In this document: positions 7,743 to 15,416 of the stretch, one piece after another
How the letters are laid out: the number at the start of each line of letters is the position of its first letter
How positions within the stretch are numbered: the first letter of the stretch is position 1
Assembly: GCA_937872125.1 (NCBI GenBank)
Contig: CALMNY010000084.1
Coordinates: 1 to 22,340 of the forward strand
Source of the DNA: an uncultured Candidatus Competibacteraceae bacterium
Lineage (GTDB): Bacteria > Pseudomonadota > Gammaproteobacteria > Competibacterales > Competibacteraceae
Direction: 5' to 3'
Length of the DNA stretch: 22,340 bases
Position numbers and translations under genes: made by a program
Notes under the pieces: generated by a model
Database searches by the model: none
The model's input: the letters and a program-made list of their open reading frames with translations, nothing else
What the model was told of the DNA's origin: nothing

Positions 7743-9119
7743 CTACCGGATCGCATGATCCATTCCAGCAGCGGGCGCGCTCAGCCGGCGGCCCTCCAGC
7801 GGCAGCGGCTCCAGCGTCGCCACGGTCAGCCGGTCATCGGTCAGGTATTTGCGGGCGACCGCGCGCACCTGCTCCGGCGTCACCGCCTGAATCCGCTGGA
7901 CATAGTTATCGAACTTGCTCCAGCCCAGCCCGACCGTTTCCAACGTACCCAGCCGCATGGCCTGATAAAACAGCGAATCCTGCTGATACACATCGGTCGC
8001 GGCGACTTGCGCGACCACCCGCGCCAATTCTTCGGCGCTGATCAATTCCTCGCGCAATTTGGCCACTTCGGCGCGTAACGCCTGTTCCAAGTCGCTGCTG
8101 GTACGGCCCGGCGCGGGATTGCCTTCCAGTACGAACAATTCCTCCAGCCGCGCGGTCGGGGTGTAACCCGTACCGGCGGCGGCGGCGACCTGTGAACCGC
8201 GAATCAGATTGCGGCTGATGCGCCCGCTGCTGCCTGCGTCGAGCACGCCATCCAGCACATCCAGTGCGTAAGGCTCCCAGTCTTCGGCAGCGGTCTTGAA
8301 GGTCGGGGCCTTATAACCGAGCGCGACATAGGGCACTTCCGCCGGGGTCTTGACCACGATGCGCCGCTCGCCCAGTTGCGGGACTTCCTGATCCAGGCGG
8401 GGCGGGGTCAGCTCGCTGGGCGGCAGCGGGCCGAAATGCTTTTCCGCCAGTTCCCGCACCTTGGCCGGGTCCACATCGCCGACCACGACCAAAGTCGCGT
8501 TATTCGGCGCATACCACCGCTGGTACCAGTGCTTCAGATCGTCCGGGCGAATGGCTTGAATATCCTGCATCCAGCCGATGATGGGGTTGCGGTACGGGCT
8601 GGTGACGTAGGCAGCGGCGTGGAAGCGTTCCTGGGTGAGCGCCTCGGGCTGATCCTCGGTACGCAGCCGGCGTTCCTCGGTCACGACTTGCGCTTCTTTG
8701 GTCACATCTTCCGGCTTCAACAGCAGATGACGCATTCGGTCGGCTTCCAGCCGGAAGCTGAGTTCCAGCCGCTCTTTTTCCATCGTCTGGAAATAGGCGG
8801 TGAAATCGCGGCTGGTAAAGGCGTTTTCCTTACCGCCGTTGGCGGCGATCAGGCGCGAAAACTCCCCGCCCGGCACGGTCGGCGTGCCCTTGAACATCAG
8901 GTGTTCCAGCAGATGGGAAATGCCGGTCAGGCCGCTGGGTTCGTAGCTGGACCCAACTTTGTACCAGATTTGCGAGACGGCGACCGGGGCGCGGTGATCC
9001 TCGCGCACCAGCACCTTGAGGCCATTGGCGAGGGTGAATTCGTGGACGGGGGCCGCCGCGAACGTTGCGGGGGCCAGCGCCAGCCCGAAGGCGGCGACCA
9101 TGGTTCGAGGACTGGGCAT
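7743..9119 (-). CDS. M16 family zinc peptidase, catalytic subunit
   Basis: A 458-residue secreted (periplasmic) zinc peptidase. Residues 1-22 form a signal peptide (MVAAFGLALAPATFAAA). The inverted zinc motif HLLEH (H69, E72, H73) is intact, with the third ligand in the EAQVVTEERR segment (E148 or E149), about 75 residues on, as in M16B enzymes. The C-terminal half has GSSGRISRNLIRGSQ but no clear R-x6-Y pair, which its downstream neighbour does have, so the two probably form an active heterodimer. ATG 9119 follows GGAGA; an earlier in-frame ATG at 9191 would add 24 residues without a signal peptide. These M16 pairs are common in gammaproteobacteria; natural substrates are mostly unknown. Confidence 0.92.
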   Translation of the reverse strand: MPSPRTMVAAFGLALAPATFAAAPVHEFTLANGLKVLVREDHRAPVAVSQIWYKVGSSYEPSGLTGISHLLEHLMFKGTPTVPGGEFSRLIAANGGKENAFTSRDFTAYFQTMEKERLELSFRLEADRMRHLLLKPEDVTKEAQVVTEERRLRTEDQPEALTQERFHAAAYVTSPYRNPIIGWMQDIQAIRPDDLKHWYQRWYAPNNATLVVVGDVDPAKVRELAEKHFGPLPPSELTPPRLDQEVPQLGERRIVVKTPAEVPYVALGYKAPTFKTAAEDWEPYALDVLDGVLDAGSSGRISRNLIRGSQVAAAAGTGYTPTARLEELFVLEGNPAPGRTSSDLEQALRAEVAKLREELISAEELARVVAQVAATDVYQQDSLFYQAMRLGTLETVGLGWSKFDNYVQRIQAVTPEQVRAVARKYLTDDRLTVATLEPLPLEGRRLSAPAAGMDHAIR

Positions 9120-9313
9120 GAAGTCTCCGGGTTCGGTGGGTTGCACGGGGCGATTTCGCTCGTTTGGCAACCGAAGGGCGGAAGGGTTCAACCAGACGCC
9201 ACCAACGCTTCAAGCAGTGCAACGATATGTTTATACTTGAGATCAGGACAAGCTTTCGTGTGTTCCCTTACCGACCGGAAAAGCCCTTGAATCACCCTGG
9301 AAAGAATTGATCC

Positions 9314-10132
9314 ATGTCGTCGCGCGGTGAAGTGCTCGTAGCGATTGTCAACAATCAGCGTGATTTCAGGATTGCGCGGGAGCAATGCTGGTATCGCATT
9401 CCGGTTGACAGCGCCCATAAATTCCTCAAAAACCGCTGGCCTCCGCAATGGCTGGCGTTTTATCAGACCAAGGATTTCATGGGAGAAGCTTACGCGGTCA
9501 ATTACTATGCGCCGGTGCTGGAGATACGGGAAGCGTCTCGTGAACAGCTTTTCCCGGATGAGCCTCCCGGCTCAAAGAGCGGCAAGCGTTATTATCAACT
9601 CCTGATCGAGTCACTGCAAAAGCTACCCAAACCAATTTTAAGTCGCCGCTGGCGGCGGATTGTTTTTATCCCAACAACGACTGAAAAATTTTTCGGTGCG
9701 TTCGAAATCAATGATTTATATGACGGCAGTCCTCTGGAGGACCGGCTGTGGGCCGAGTTGAAGCGACAGCGGATCTGGGCCGAGCGGCAGGAGGACGTTA
9801 AAGTCAACAATCGGAATTATAAACTGGATTTCGCCATCTATTGCTGCAACGGCAAGGTCAATGTGGAAACCGATGGCGATACCTATCACGCCGACCCGAA
9901 GAAAACAATGGCGGATAATCTGCGCAATAACGACTTGGCATCGGTGGGCTGGCAGGTTCTACGCTTTTCCACCCGGCATATTCAGACGGAAATGCTGGAG
10001 TATTGCACGCCGATTATTAACAGGACGGTCGAATACTTGGGCGGGCTGGGCAGAACAGAAGCACTACCTCACGAAGTCGGATCAAGAATCTGCGCGCAAA
10101 GAACTTCTCTTCCCGTCCATGTCCTCCTGTAA
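9314..10132 (+). CDS. DUF559/Vsr-like endonuclease-fold protein
   Basis: A 272-residue protein. Residues 138-243 match the DUF559 (Vsr-like, PD-(D/E)XK) fold: SPLEDRLWAELK (E142), YKLDFAI (D172), VNVETDGDTYH (E185, D187, H192) and GWQVLRF (212-218), so all expected acidic residues are present. The first 135 residues form a separate region I do not recognise, with an aromatic-rich centre (WPPQWLAFYQTKDF). The coding sequence is clearly AT-richer than both flanks (the stretch 9661-9720 is about one-third GC), which suggests acquisition. ATG 9314 is preceded by GGAAAG. The TAA lies inside the loop of a hairpin. It stands alone between two housekeeping units with no methylase or helicase beside it. 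Nuclease function is inferred from the fold only. Confidence 0.78.
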   Translation: MSSRGEVLVAIVNNQRDFRIAREQCWYRIPVDSAHKFLKNRWPPQWLAFYQTKDFMGEAYAVNYYAPVLEIREASREQLFPDEPPGSKSGKRYYQLLIESLQKLPKPILSRRWRRIVFIPTTTEKFFGAFEINDLYDGSPLEDRLWAELKRQRIWAERQEDVKVNNRNYKLDFAIYCCNGKVNVETDGDTYHADPKKTMADNLRNNDLASVGWQVLRFSTRHIQTEMLEYCTPIINRTVEYLGGLGRTEALPHEVGSRICAQRTSLPVHVLL

Positions 10133-10143
10133 AACCAGGAGGA
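10122..10143. terminator. Hairpin between convergent genes, spanning the nuclease stop codon
   Basis: Perfect 8-bp arms TCCTCCTG (10122-10129) and CAGGAGGA (10136-10143) with loop TAAAAC. The stop codon TAA of the DUF559 gene is in the loop. The two genes here converge with only 19 bp between stops, so a shared bidirectional terminator would be expected, but no T tract follows on either strand. Terminator function is therefore uncertain. Confidence 0.4.
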
Positions 10144-10151
10144 GCGTCAAA

Positions 10152-11873
10152 TCAGGACCGGTCGCAGATGAATCCCAGGCGTTCCAGCTTCAGCAGGACG
10201 CGCTGAGCTGCTTCACCAGCGGCGCAATCGCGGGTATCAATCACCAAGTCGGGATGTTCCGGCGCTTCGTAGGGGTCGCTGATCCCGGTGAATTCCTTGA
10301 GGACGCCGGCCCGGGCCTTGGCGTACAAGCCCTTGCGGTCGCGCGCCTCGCAGATTTCCAGCGGGGTGGCGACGTGGACTTCGATGAAACCGCCGAGCGG
10401 CGCGATCATTTCCCGCACTTGGCGACGGGTGGCGGCGTAGGGCGCAATCGGTGCGCAGATAGCGATGCCGCCGTTCCTGGTGATCTCGCTGGCAACGTAA
10501 CCGATGCGCAGGATGTTGAGATTGCGATGCTCTTTGGAAAAACCGAGTTCGCTGGACAGATGCTTGCGGACGAGGTCGCCGTCCAGCAGAGTCACCGCCC
10601 GCCCGCCCAGTTCCAGTAGTTTGACCATCAGGGCATTGGCGATGGTGGATTTGCCCGATCCCGACAGGCCGGTGAAGAACACGGTGAAGCCCTGCTGGTG
10701 GCGTGGCGGATGGATGCGGCGCAGTTCCGCCACTACGGCGGGGTAGGAGAACCAGTCCGGGATTTCCAACCCTTCCTGCACGCGGCGGCGGAATTCGGCG
10801 CCGGAAAGGCGCAGCACAGTTTCGCCGGTTTGTACTTCATTGACAGGGAGGTACTGAGCGCGCTCCTGCACGTAGACCATCTCCGGCAACGGCATGATTT
10901 GAATGCCCAGTTCGTCCTGATGGCGAAGCGCCAGTTGTTGGGCAGCGTCAGGATCGTAGAACGCCCGACCCTGGCGGTCCTGGTCCAGCCCGGCAGGGTC
11001 GCGGTCCACGATGAAATGAGTGCAGCCGTGATTCTGGCGAATGATGGCGTGCCACAGCGTCTCGCGCGGCCCCGCCATTCGCACGGCCAGGTTGAGCAGG
11101 CTGAGCGCCGTGGTCTGCTCGGGACAGGTTTTCAACAAATGTTCGTAGCAACGCACCCGCGCATAGTGGTCCACGTCGCCGGGCCGGAGGACGCCCACCG
11201 CCGGGTGAATCAACAGATTGGCCTCGGCCTGTTGGACGGCGCGCAGGGTCAATTCCCGATGGGCGCGGTGCATCGGGTTACAGGTCTGGAAAGCGACCAC
11301 CCGCCGCCAGCCCAGCCTGATAAAGCGGTCGCGCAGCTCGCGCGGCGCATCGCGCCATTGCGGGAAATCGTAATGGGTCGGCGGCTCGATGCCGTACAGC
11401 CGACCCCCGATATAGACCGGTCCGGTCCGGTGCAGCAGATGGAATACGCCGGGATGAGCATCGTCGTCCGTGCCGAACACTTGCCGCGCCTCATGCGCCT
11501 TGTCAGGCCGCCAGACATCGCCGACCTCCAGCACCGCCAGCAACACGCCCTCGGCATCGCGCAGCGCCACCCGACTGCCGACCCCGATCTGCTCGGCGAA
11601 CGCTTCGGACACGTCCAGAGTGATCGGTATCGGCCACAGGGTTCCGTCGCTCAGCCGCAGCTCCGCGACCACCCGGTCATAGTCGGACTGATTCAGAAAA
11701 CCGTCCAGCGGCGAGAACCCGCCATTCAGTAGCAGTTCGAGGTCGCAAAGCTGGCGCGGGGTCAGGTCCCAGGAGGGATAAGTCTGAGCTTGAGTCTTGA
11801 ACGGAGCGGCGGCAGCGGCGTCGAGGTACAGGTTTTTGAGGACGCCGCCATGGGCGGTAATGAGAGGAATCAT
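10152..11873 (-). CDS. Sulfate adenylyltransferase-APS kinase fusion protein (Sat-CysC)
   Basis: A 573-residue two-domain enzyme of sulfate activation. Residues 1-390 are ATP sulfurylase (sulfate + ATP to APS); residues 395-573 are APS kinase (APS to PAPS). The kinase half is intact: P-loop GLSGSGKST (402-410), LLDGDLVRKHL, GFSKEHRNLNILRIG, IAPY, and DRKGLYAKAR. The sulfurylase half keeps GGFSPLDGFL, H202 and H205 of NPMHRAH, and RMAGPRETLWHAIIR, but two motifs differ from the family: QTRNP is QTCNP (Cys198) and GRDHAG is DRDPAG (290-295). Start ATG 11873 fits the conserved N-terminus; an upstream start at 11945 adds 24 unrelated residues. It is alone, without cysDN, cysH or apr genes. Whether the first step still works is open. 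Confidence 0.9.
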   Translation of the reverse strand: MIPLITAHGGVLKNLYLDAAAAAPFKTQAQTYPSWDLTPRQLCDLELLLNGGFSPLDGFLNQSDYDRVVAELRLSDGTLWPIPITLDVSEAFAEQIGVGSRVALRDAEGVLLAVLEVGDVWRPDKAHEARQVFGTDDDAHPGVFHLLHRTGPVYIGGRLYGIEPPTHYDFPQWRDAPRELRDRFIRLGWRRVVAFQTCNPMHRAHRELTLRAVQQAEANLLIHPAVGVLRPGDVDHYARVRCYEHLLKTCPEQTTALSLLNLAVRMAGPRETLWHAIIRQNHGCTHFIVDRDPAGLDQDRQGRAFYDPDAAQQLALRHQDELGIQIMPLPEMVYVQERAQYLPVNEVQTGETVLRLSGAEFRRRVQEGLEIPDWFSYPAVVAELRRIHPPRHQQGFTVFFTGLSGSGKSTIANALMVKLLELGGRAVTLLDGDLVRKHLSSELGFSKEHRNLNILRIGYVASEITRNGGIAICAPIAPYAATRRQVREMIAPLGGFIEVHVATPLEICEARDRKGLYAKARAGVLKEFTGISDPYEAPEHPDLVIDTRDCAAGEAAQRVLLKLERLGFICDRS

Positions 11874-11947
11874 GAGGTCCGCTTCACGTGGGGATGCCGG
11901 ATTGGCGCTGGATTTATATTTTCCAGTCATCAGGAAGCGGAACACAA

Positions 11948-11968
11948 ATAGTTATTGGTTATAACTAT
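11948..11968. promoter_or_regulatory. AT-rich dyad upstream of the Sat-CysC gene
   Basis: A perfect inverted repeat ATAGTTAT-TGGTT-ATAACTAT (8-bp arms, 5-nt spacer) sits 75 bp upstream of the sulfate-activation start codon in a GC-rich chromosome. The size and symmetry fit an operator for a dimeric regulator. Which regulator (for example a LysR-type sulfur regulator) cannot be told from one site. The rest of the 157-bp spacer shows no clear -35/-10 pair. Confidence 0.45.
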
Positions 11969-12030
11969 ATGGACGCAGCCACAGGCGATTCCTTTCCCGG
12001 TGGCTACCCCCTGGCAGAAGCGACGCGGGA

Positions 12031-12402
12031 TCAGCGGTACGAATAACCACCGCCGTAGGGGGGCGGCGCATAGCGCGGCGGCCCGTAATAGCGCGGCGGC
12101 GGCGGCGCATAACCGTAACCCGCGTCATAGCGATCATAGGGCCGCTCGCTGTAATAATACCCCTGAGACTGCCAATCCATATCATTGCCAATCGCGCCGC
12201 CGATCAGCGCGCCCGCCAGCGCGCCGACCCCTGCGCCGCCGGTAGGATCAATGTCGTAGCCGATGGCTGCGCCAGTCGCCGCGCCGAGCAATGCGCCGCT
12301 GGTGGCGTAATAGTTGGGGGGAGCGCCGGGCGGGGGTGGGACGCAGGCCGCGCCCAAGCCCAATACCGCCGCTGCGAAGACGATTTTGAATGGCGCACGC
12401 AT
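12031..12402 (-). CDS. Glycine-zipper lipoprotein, small outer-membrane/envelope protein
   Basis: A 123-residue exported protein. Residues 1-20 are a signal sequence ending LGLGAAC, a plausible though non-ideal lipobox with Cys20. After a Pro-rich linker comes a glycine-zipper segment (about residues 34-72, repeated GxxxG and AxxxG such as GALLGAATGAAIG and GALAGALIGGAIG) that would form two packed membrane helices. The C-terminal 45 residues are rich in Tyr, Pro, Gly and Arg (PPPPRYYGPPRYAPPPYGGG). ATG 12402 is preceded by AGGAG; a longer in-frame version from 12537 lacks a signal peptide. Related glycine-zipper proteins are found in many proteobacterial envelopes; no specific function can be given. 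Confidence 0.83.
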   Translation of the reverse strand: MRAPFKIVFAAAVLGLGAACVPPPPGAPPNYYATSGALLGAATGAAIGYDIDPTGGAGVGALAGALIGGAIGNDMDWQSQGYYYSERPYDRYDAGYGYAPPPPRYYGPPRYAPPPYGGGYSYR

Positions 12403-12757
12403 GGCGAGTTCTCCTGAGTTGATTGAGCGGGGTGACGAAACCCGGTGAAAAAAGCGGCGGCGACCACGCGCTACCAGCGCCTGCGACGCCGCCTCAAGCC
12501 CACATACACCCACACTGGTCAGGATGCAATATCCCACTCACCAAGTGAATGCGGCCTGAATGCGCTGCGGCCCTCCGGCGACTTGCACGCCCGCCACCGG
12601 ATGCGACAAATGCATTAAACTTATCAAAACTGCGCCTGCCCTGATCCCCAACCTGCTCTCCCGCTGGCGGCGGGGAACGGAGACAGCCACTGCCAACGCA
12701 TGATCCCAAACCCGTACTCTTTGGAATATCTCATTGATTTTTAATCCAGAAATATCA
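12403..12757. other. 355-bp divergent intergenic region
   Basis: This gap separates the glycine-zipper gene (-) from the TonB/YfiR signalling operon (+) and must contain both promoters. The part near 12600-12635 and 12710-12757 is AT-richer than the rest, as promoters often are, but no convincing -35/-10 pair was found. A small inverted repeat CCCGC/GCGGG is at 12660-12674, in a segment (12636-12690) that looks like a decayed copy of the common CTCTCCCGC...GCGGGAGAG intergenic repeat. No gene, tRNA or riboswitch was recognised. Confidence 0.4.
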
Positions 12758-14770
12758 ATGGTTCAAGGGTCATCCCATCGCTGGACCGGGGCACTCGTCA
12801 TGCTGACGGCATCGTTCAGCGCGGCTACGGCGGCCGGCCCGGGCGCGGCAGTTGATCTGACTCAGCTCAGCATCGAAGACCTGATGCAGGTGCAAATCAC
12901 GTCGGCCACCAAGCAAGCCCAACCCTGGGCCAACACCGCCGCCGCCGTGTTCGTCATTACCGCCGACGATATCCGCCGGTCCGGGGTGACCCATGTGATG
13001 GGGGCATTGCGGCTCGCGCCCGGCGTGGAAGTGGCGCGCATTGACTCCAGCCGCTGGGCCATCACCATTCGCGGCTTCAATGGGCGGTTCGCCAACAAGC
13101 TGCTGGTGATGATTGATGGCCGCTCGGTCTATACCCCAAGTTTTTCCGGCGTGTACTGGGAAATCCAGGATATGTCGCTCGACAATATCGAGCGGATCGA
13201 GGTCATTCGCGGTCCCGGCGGCAGCCTGTGGGGGGCCAACGCGGTCAACGGCGTCATCAACATCATGACCAAACCGGCCAGCGAGACCCAGGGCGGGATG
13301 GTGAGCGTGACCGCCGGCAATGAGGAACGGGCTATTGTCGAGGCCCGCTATGGCGGCAAACTGGGCGATACCGCGCACTACCGCCTCTACGGCCGTTATG
13401 CCGAACGGGATGGTTCGGTAGCGCCCGGCGGGCAGGATGCCGGTGATGACTGGAATCTGCAACGCGGCGGCTTCCGCCTCGACTGGCAACCAACCGCGCG
13501 GGACAGCGTCACTGTCCTCGGCGACGTTTACGATGGCGACCTGCGCCAAAACATGGTGATTCCCACCCTGACCCCGCCTGATAACCAGCGGCAACTGGAT
13601 CAGGCCAAGGCGAACGGGAGCAGCGTGCAGGCGCGCTGGGAGCATCAAAATTCCTCCACCGGGCAACTCGCCCTGCAACTGTATTATCAGCAGGAGGAAC
13701 GTAGCGATTTGATGCAATCCTCGGAACTGGAAACCCTTGACCTGGATTTCCAGCACAACCTCAAACTGGGCGAGCGCCAGGAAATCGTCTGGGGATTGAA
13801 TTATCGGCGCTACCAGGATCAATTCGGGCCGGCGACGCTGGTGAGCATTATGCCGGAGGCGCGGACCACCGAACTGTTCAGCCTGTTCGCGCAGGATCAG
13901 GTCGCGTTGACGGAACGCCTGCGGCTCACCCTCGGCGCCAAGATCGAGCACAACGACTATACCGGCTGGGAATGGCAGCCCAATCTGCGCCTGCTCTGGC
14001 AACCCAGCGACACGCAGCGGGTCTGGGGGGCGGTGTCGCGGGCGGTGCGCACGCCGTCGCGCGCCGAGGAAGAGGGGCGGACGAATCTGACGACCATACC
14101 CCCTCTGCCGGAAATGGGATGGATGCCCAGCGTCCTGGCGCTGATCGGCAATGGAACCTTCGACGCCGAGAAGCTCACTGCCTACGAGATCGGGTATCGC
14201 ACCTGGCTGGGACAGGATTTTTCGCTCGACTTCACGACCTTTTATAACGACTACAAAAACTTGCAGAGCGTCGAGCCGGGAACGCCATTTCTGGAATCGA
14301 CGCCGCTCCCGCCGCATGGGGTGTTTCCGCTCTATTTTCACAATGCGTTCACCGACGACAACTACGGCGCGGAACTCGCGGTGGATTGGCGGCCACTGGA
14401 AAAATGGCGAGTGCAGTTCGCGTATTCCTACCTGTGGTCGAGACCGGAACAGAAGAACTGGAGTCCGCTGAATCAGGTTTCGCTGCTGTCAAGCTGGGAG
14501 ATCAGGGACGATCTGGAATTCGACGCCTGGATTTATTACGTCGGCAAAATCGGTTCACTGCCAACCCTCTCGCCACTGGGGACCGTAACCATTGATCCCC
14601 GCCTCAATCTCACGCTGCGTCTGGGATGGCGGCCGCGCCGCGACCTGGAATTATCGCTGGTGGGCGCCAATCTGCTGGATGACCGCCAACTGGAATACGT
14701 CCAGGAAGCCTATACGTTCCCGGTTGAAATCGAGCGCAGTATCTACGGCCAGTTCAAATGGTCGTTCTAA
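12758..14770 (+). CDS. TonB-dependent outer-membrane receptor
   Basis: A 670-residue outer-membrane beta-barrel protein taking up or sensing an unknown ligand with TonB energy. Residues 1-26 are a signal peptide (WTGALVMLTASFSAATAA-G). DLTQLSIEDLMQVQITSATK (33-52) is the N-terminal segment typical of the receptors found next to YfiR proteins and may include the TonB box. The plug spans about 58-172 (VFVITADDIRRSG, RGFNGRFANKLLVMIDGR, IERIEVIRGPGGSLWGANA, GVINIMTK). The rest is the barrel, ending in the expected aromatic residue (QFKWSF). The length is short to medium for the family. ATG 12758 has a weak ribosome binding site; a TTG at 12734 is possible. It overlaps the YfiR gene by 13 nt. Confidence 0.92.
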   Translation: MVQGSSHRWTGALVMLTASFSAATAAGPGAAVDLTQLSIEDLMQVQITSATKQAQPWANTAAAVFVITADDIRRSGVTHVMGALRLAPGVEVARIDSSRWAITIRGFNGRFANKLLVMIDGRSVYTPSFSGVYWEIQDMSLDNIERIEVIRGPGGSLWGANAVNGVINIMTKPASETQGGMVSVTAGNEERAIVEARYGGKLGDTAHYRLYGRYAERDGSVAPGGQDAGDDWNLQRGGFRLDWQPTARDSVTVLGDVYDGDLRQNMVIPTLTPPDNQRQLDQAKANGSSVQARWEHQNSSTGQLALQLYYQQEERSDLMQSSELETLDLDFQHNLKLGERQEIVWGLNYRRYQDQFGPATLVSIMPEARTTELFSLFAQDQVALTERLRLTLGAKIEHNDYTGWEWQPNLRLLWQPSDTQRVWGAVSRAVRTPSRAEEEGRTNLTTIPPLPEMGWMPSVLALIGNGTFDAEKLTAYEIGYRTWLGQDFSLDFTTFYNDYKNLQSVEPGTPFLESTPLPPHGVFPLYFHNAFTDDNYGAELAVDWRPLEKWRVQFAYSYLWSRPEQKNWSPLNQVSLLSSWEIRDDLEFDAWIYYVGKIGSLPTLSPLGTVTIDPRLNLTLRLGWRPRRDLELSLVGANLLDDRQLEYVQEAYTFPVEIERSIYGQFKWSF

Positions 14771-15399
14771 CCGCCGCATTGGCGCACATTCCATCCGGCG
14801 GGCGCAGGGCTGGAGTCGGACCGTTGACTTCGGGCCAAGCCTCCTGGCGGTTGGCGGCGCCATGGCGCTGCTGGCTGATGATCGCCGCGCACCTGCTGCT
14901 GGGCGGTCTGGTCCTGGGGCAGTGTGGCGCCTGGGCCGGCGAATTCGATGAATACGCCGTCAAGGCCGCTTATCTGTACAACTTCGCCAAGTTTGTGGAG
15001 TGGCCGCCGGGGACGTTCGCCACCACCGACGCGCCGCTGTTGATCTGCATCGCCGGCGACAATCCATTTGGCGCGGCGCTGGCGACGCTCTCTGACAAGA
15101 CCGTGGAGAACCACCCGGTCCGTCTGCGCCATATGCCCACGGCGGGGAGCCTCGCGCAATGCCATATCGTATTCATCAGCCGCACCGAGCAGGGCCGCTT
15201 CAGGGCCATGCTGGAAAAACTTGATGACTTGCCGATCCTGAGCGTCAGCGACATCGCTGATTTCACGAGGGCGGGCGGCATGATTGATCTGGTCGAGGTC
15301 GAACAGCGCATCCGGTTTAACATCAACCTGTCCGCCGCCCGCCGGGCCAGGCTTCGGTTGAGTTCCCAATTGCTCAAGCTGGCCACCATCGTGGAGTAA
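14758..15399 (+). CDS. YfiR family (DUF4154) periplasmic protein
   Basis: A periplasmic protein of the YfiR/DUF4154 family, up to 213 residues. A hydrophobic signal segment, [20 protein letters not shown] (41-60), is followed by [20 protein letters not shown] (65-84), the family's most conserved run. [12 protein letters not shown] with C97 and CHIVFIS with C135 probably form the conserved disulfide. [25 protein letters not shown] closes the domain. In Pseudomonas, YfiR binds the CHASE8 domain of the diguanylate cyclase YfiN and holds it off. ATG 14758 lies inside the receptor gene; TTG 14824, after GGAG, gives a more normal signal peptide and is a good alternative. A CHASE8-like kinase gene follows 17 bp downstream, which supports a partner role. 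Confidence 0.88.
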   Translation: MVVLTAALAHIPSGGRRAGVGPLTSGQASWRLAAPWRCWLMIAAHLLLGGLVLGQCGAWAGEFDEYAVKAAYLYNFAKFVEWPPGTFATTDAPLLICIAGDNPFGAALATLSDKTVENHPVRLRHMPTAGSLAQCHIVFISRTEQGRFRAMLEKLDDLPILSVSDIADFTRAGGMIDLVEVEQRIRFNINLSAARRARLRLSSQLLKLATIVE

Positions 15400-15416
15400 A
15401 GCGGCGGAGGACTGGA

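Noticed and set aside
9188..9448. Small minus-strand open frame overlapping the start of the DUF559 gene
   Set aside because: Half of it is antisense to the DUF559 gene. The remaining 40 or so residues match nothing I recognise, and there is no good ribosome binding site.
12770..14341. Long minus-strand open frame (523 codons) opposite the TonB receptor
   Set aside because: It is a shadow frame; the plus strand encodes an unmistakable receptor plug and barrel.
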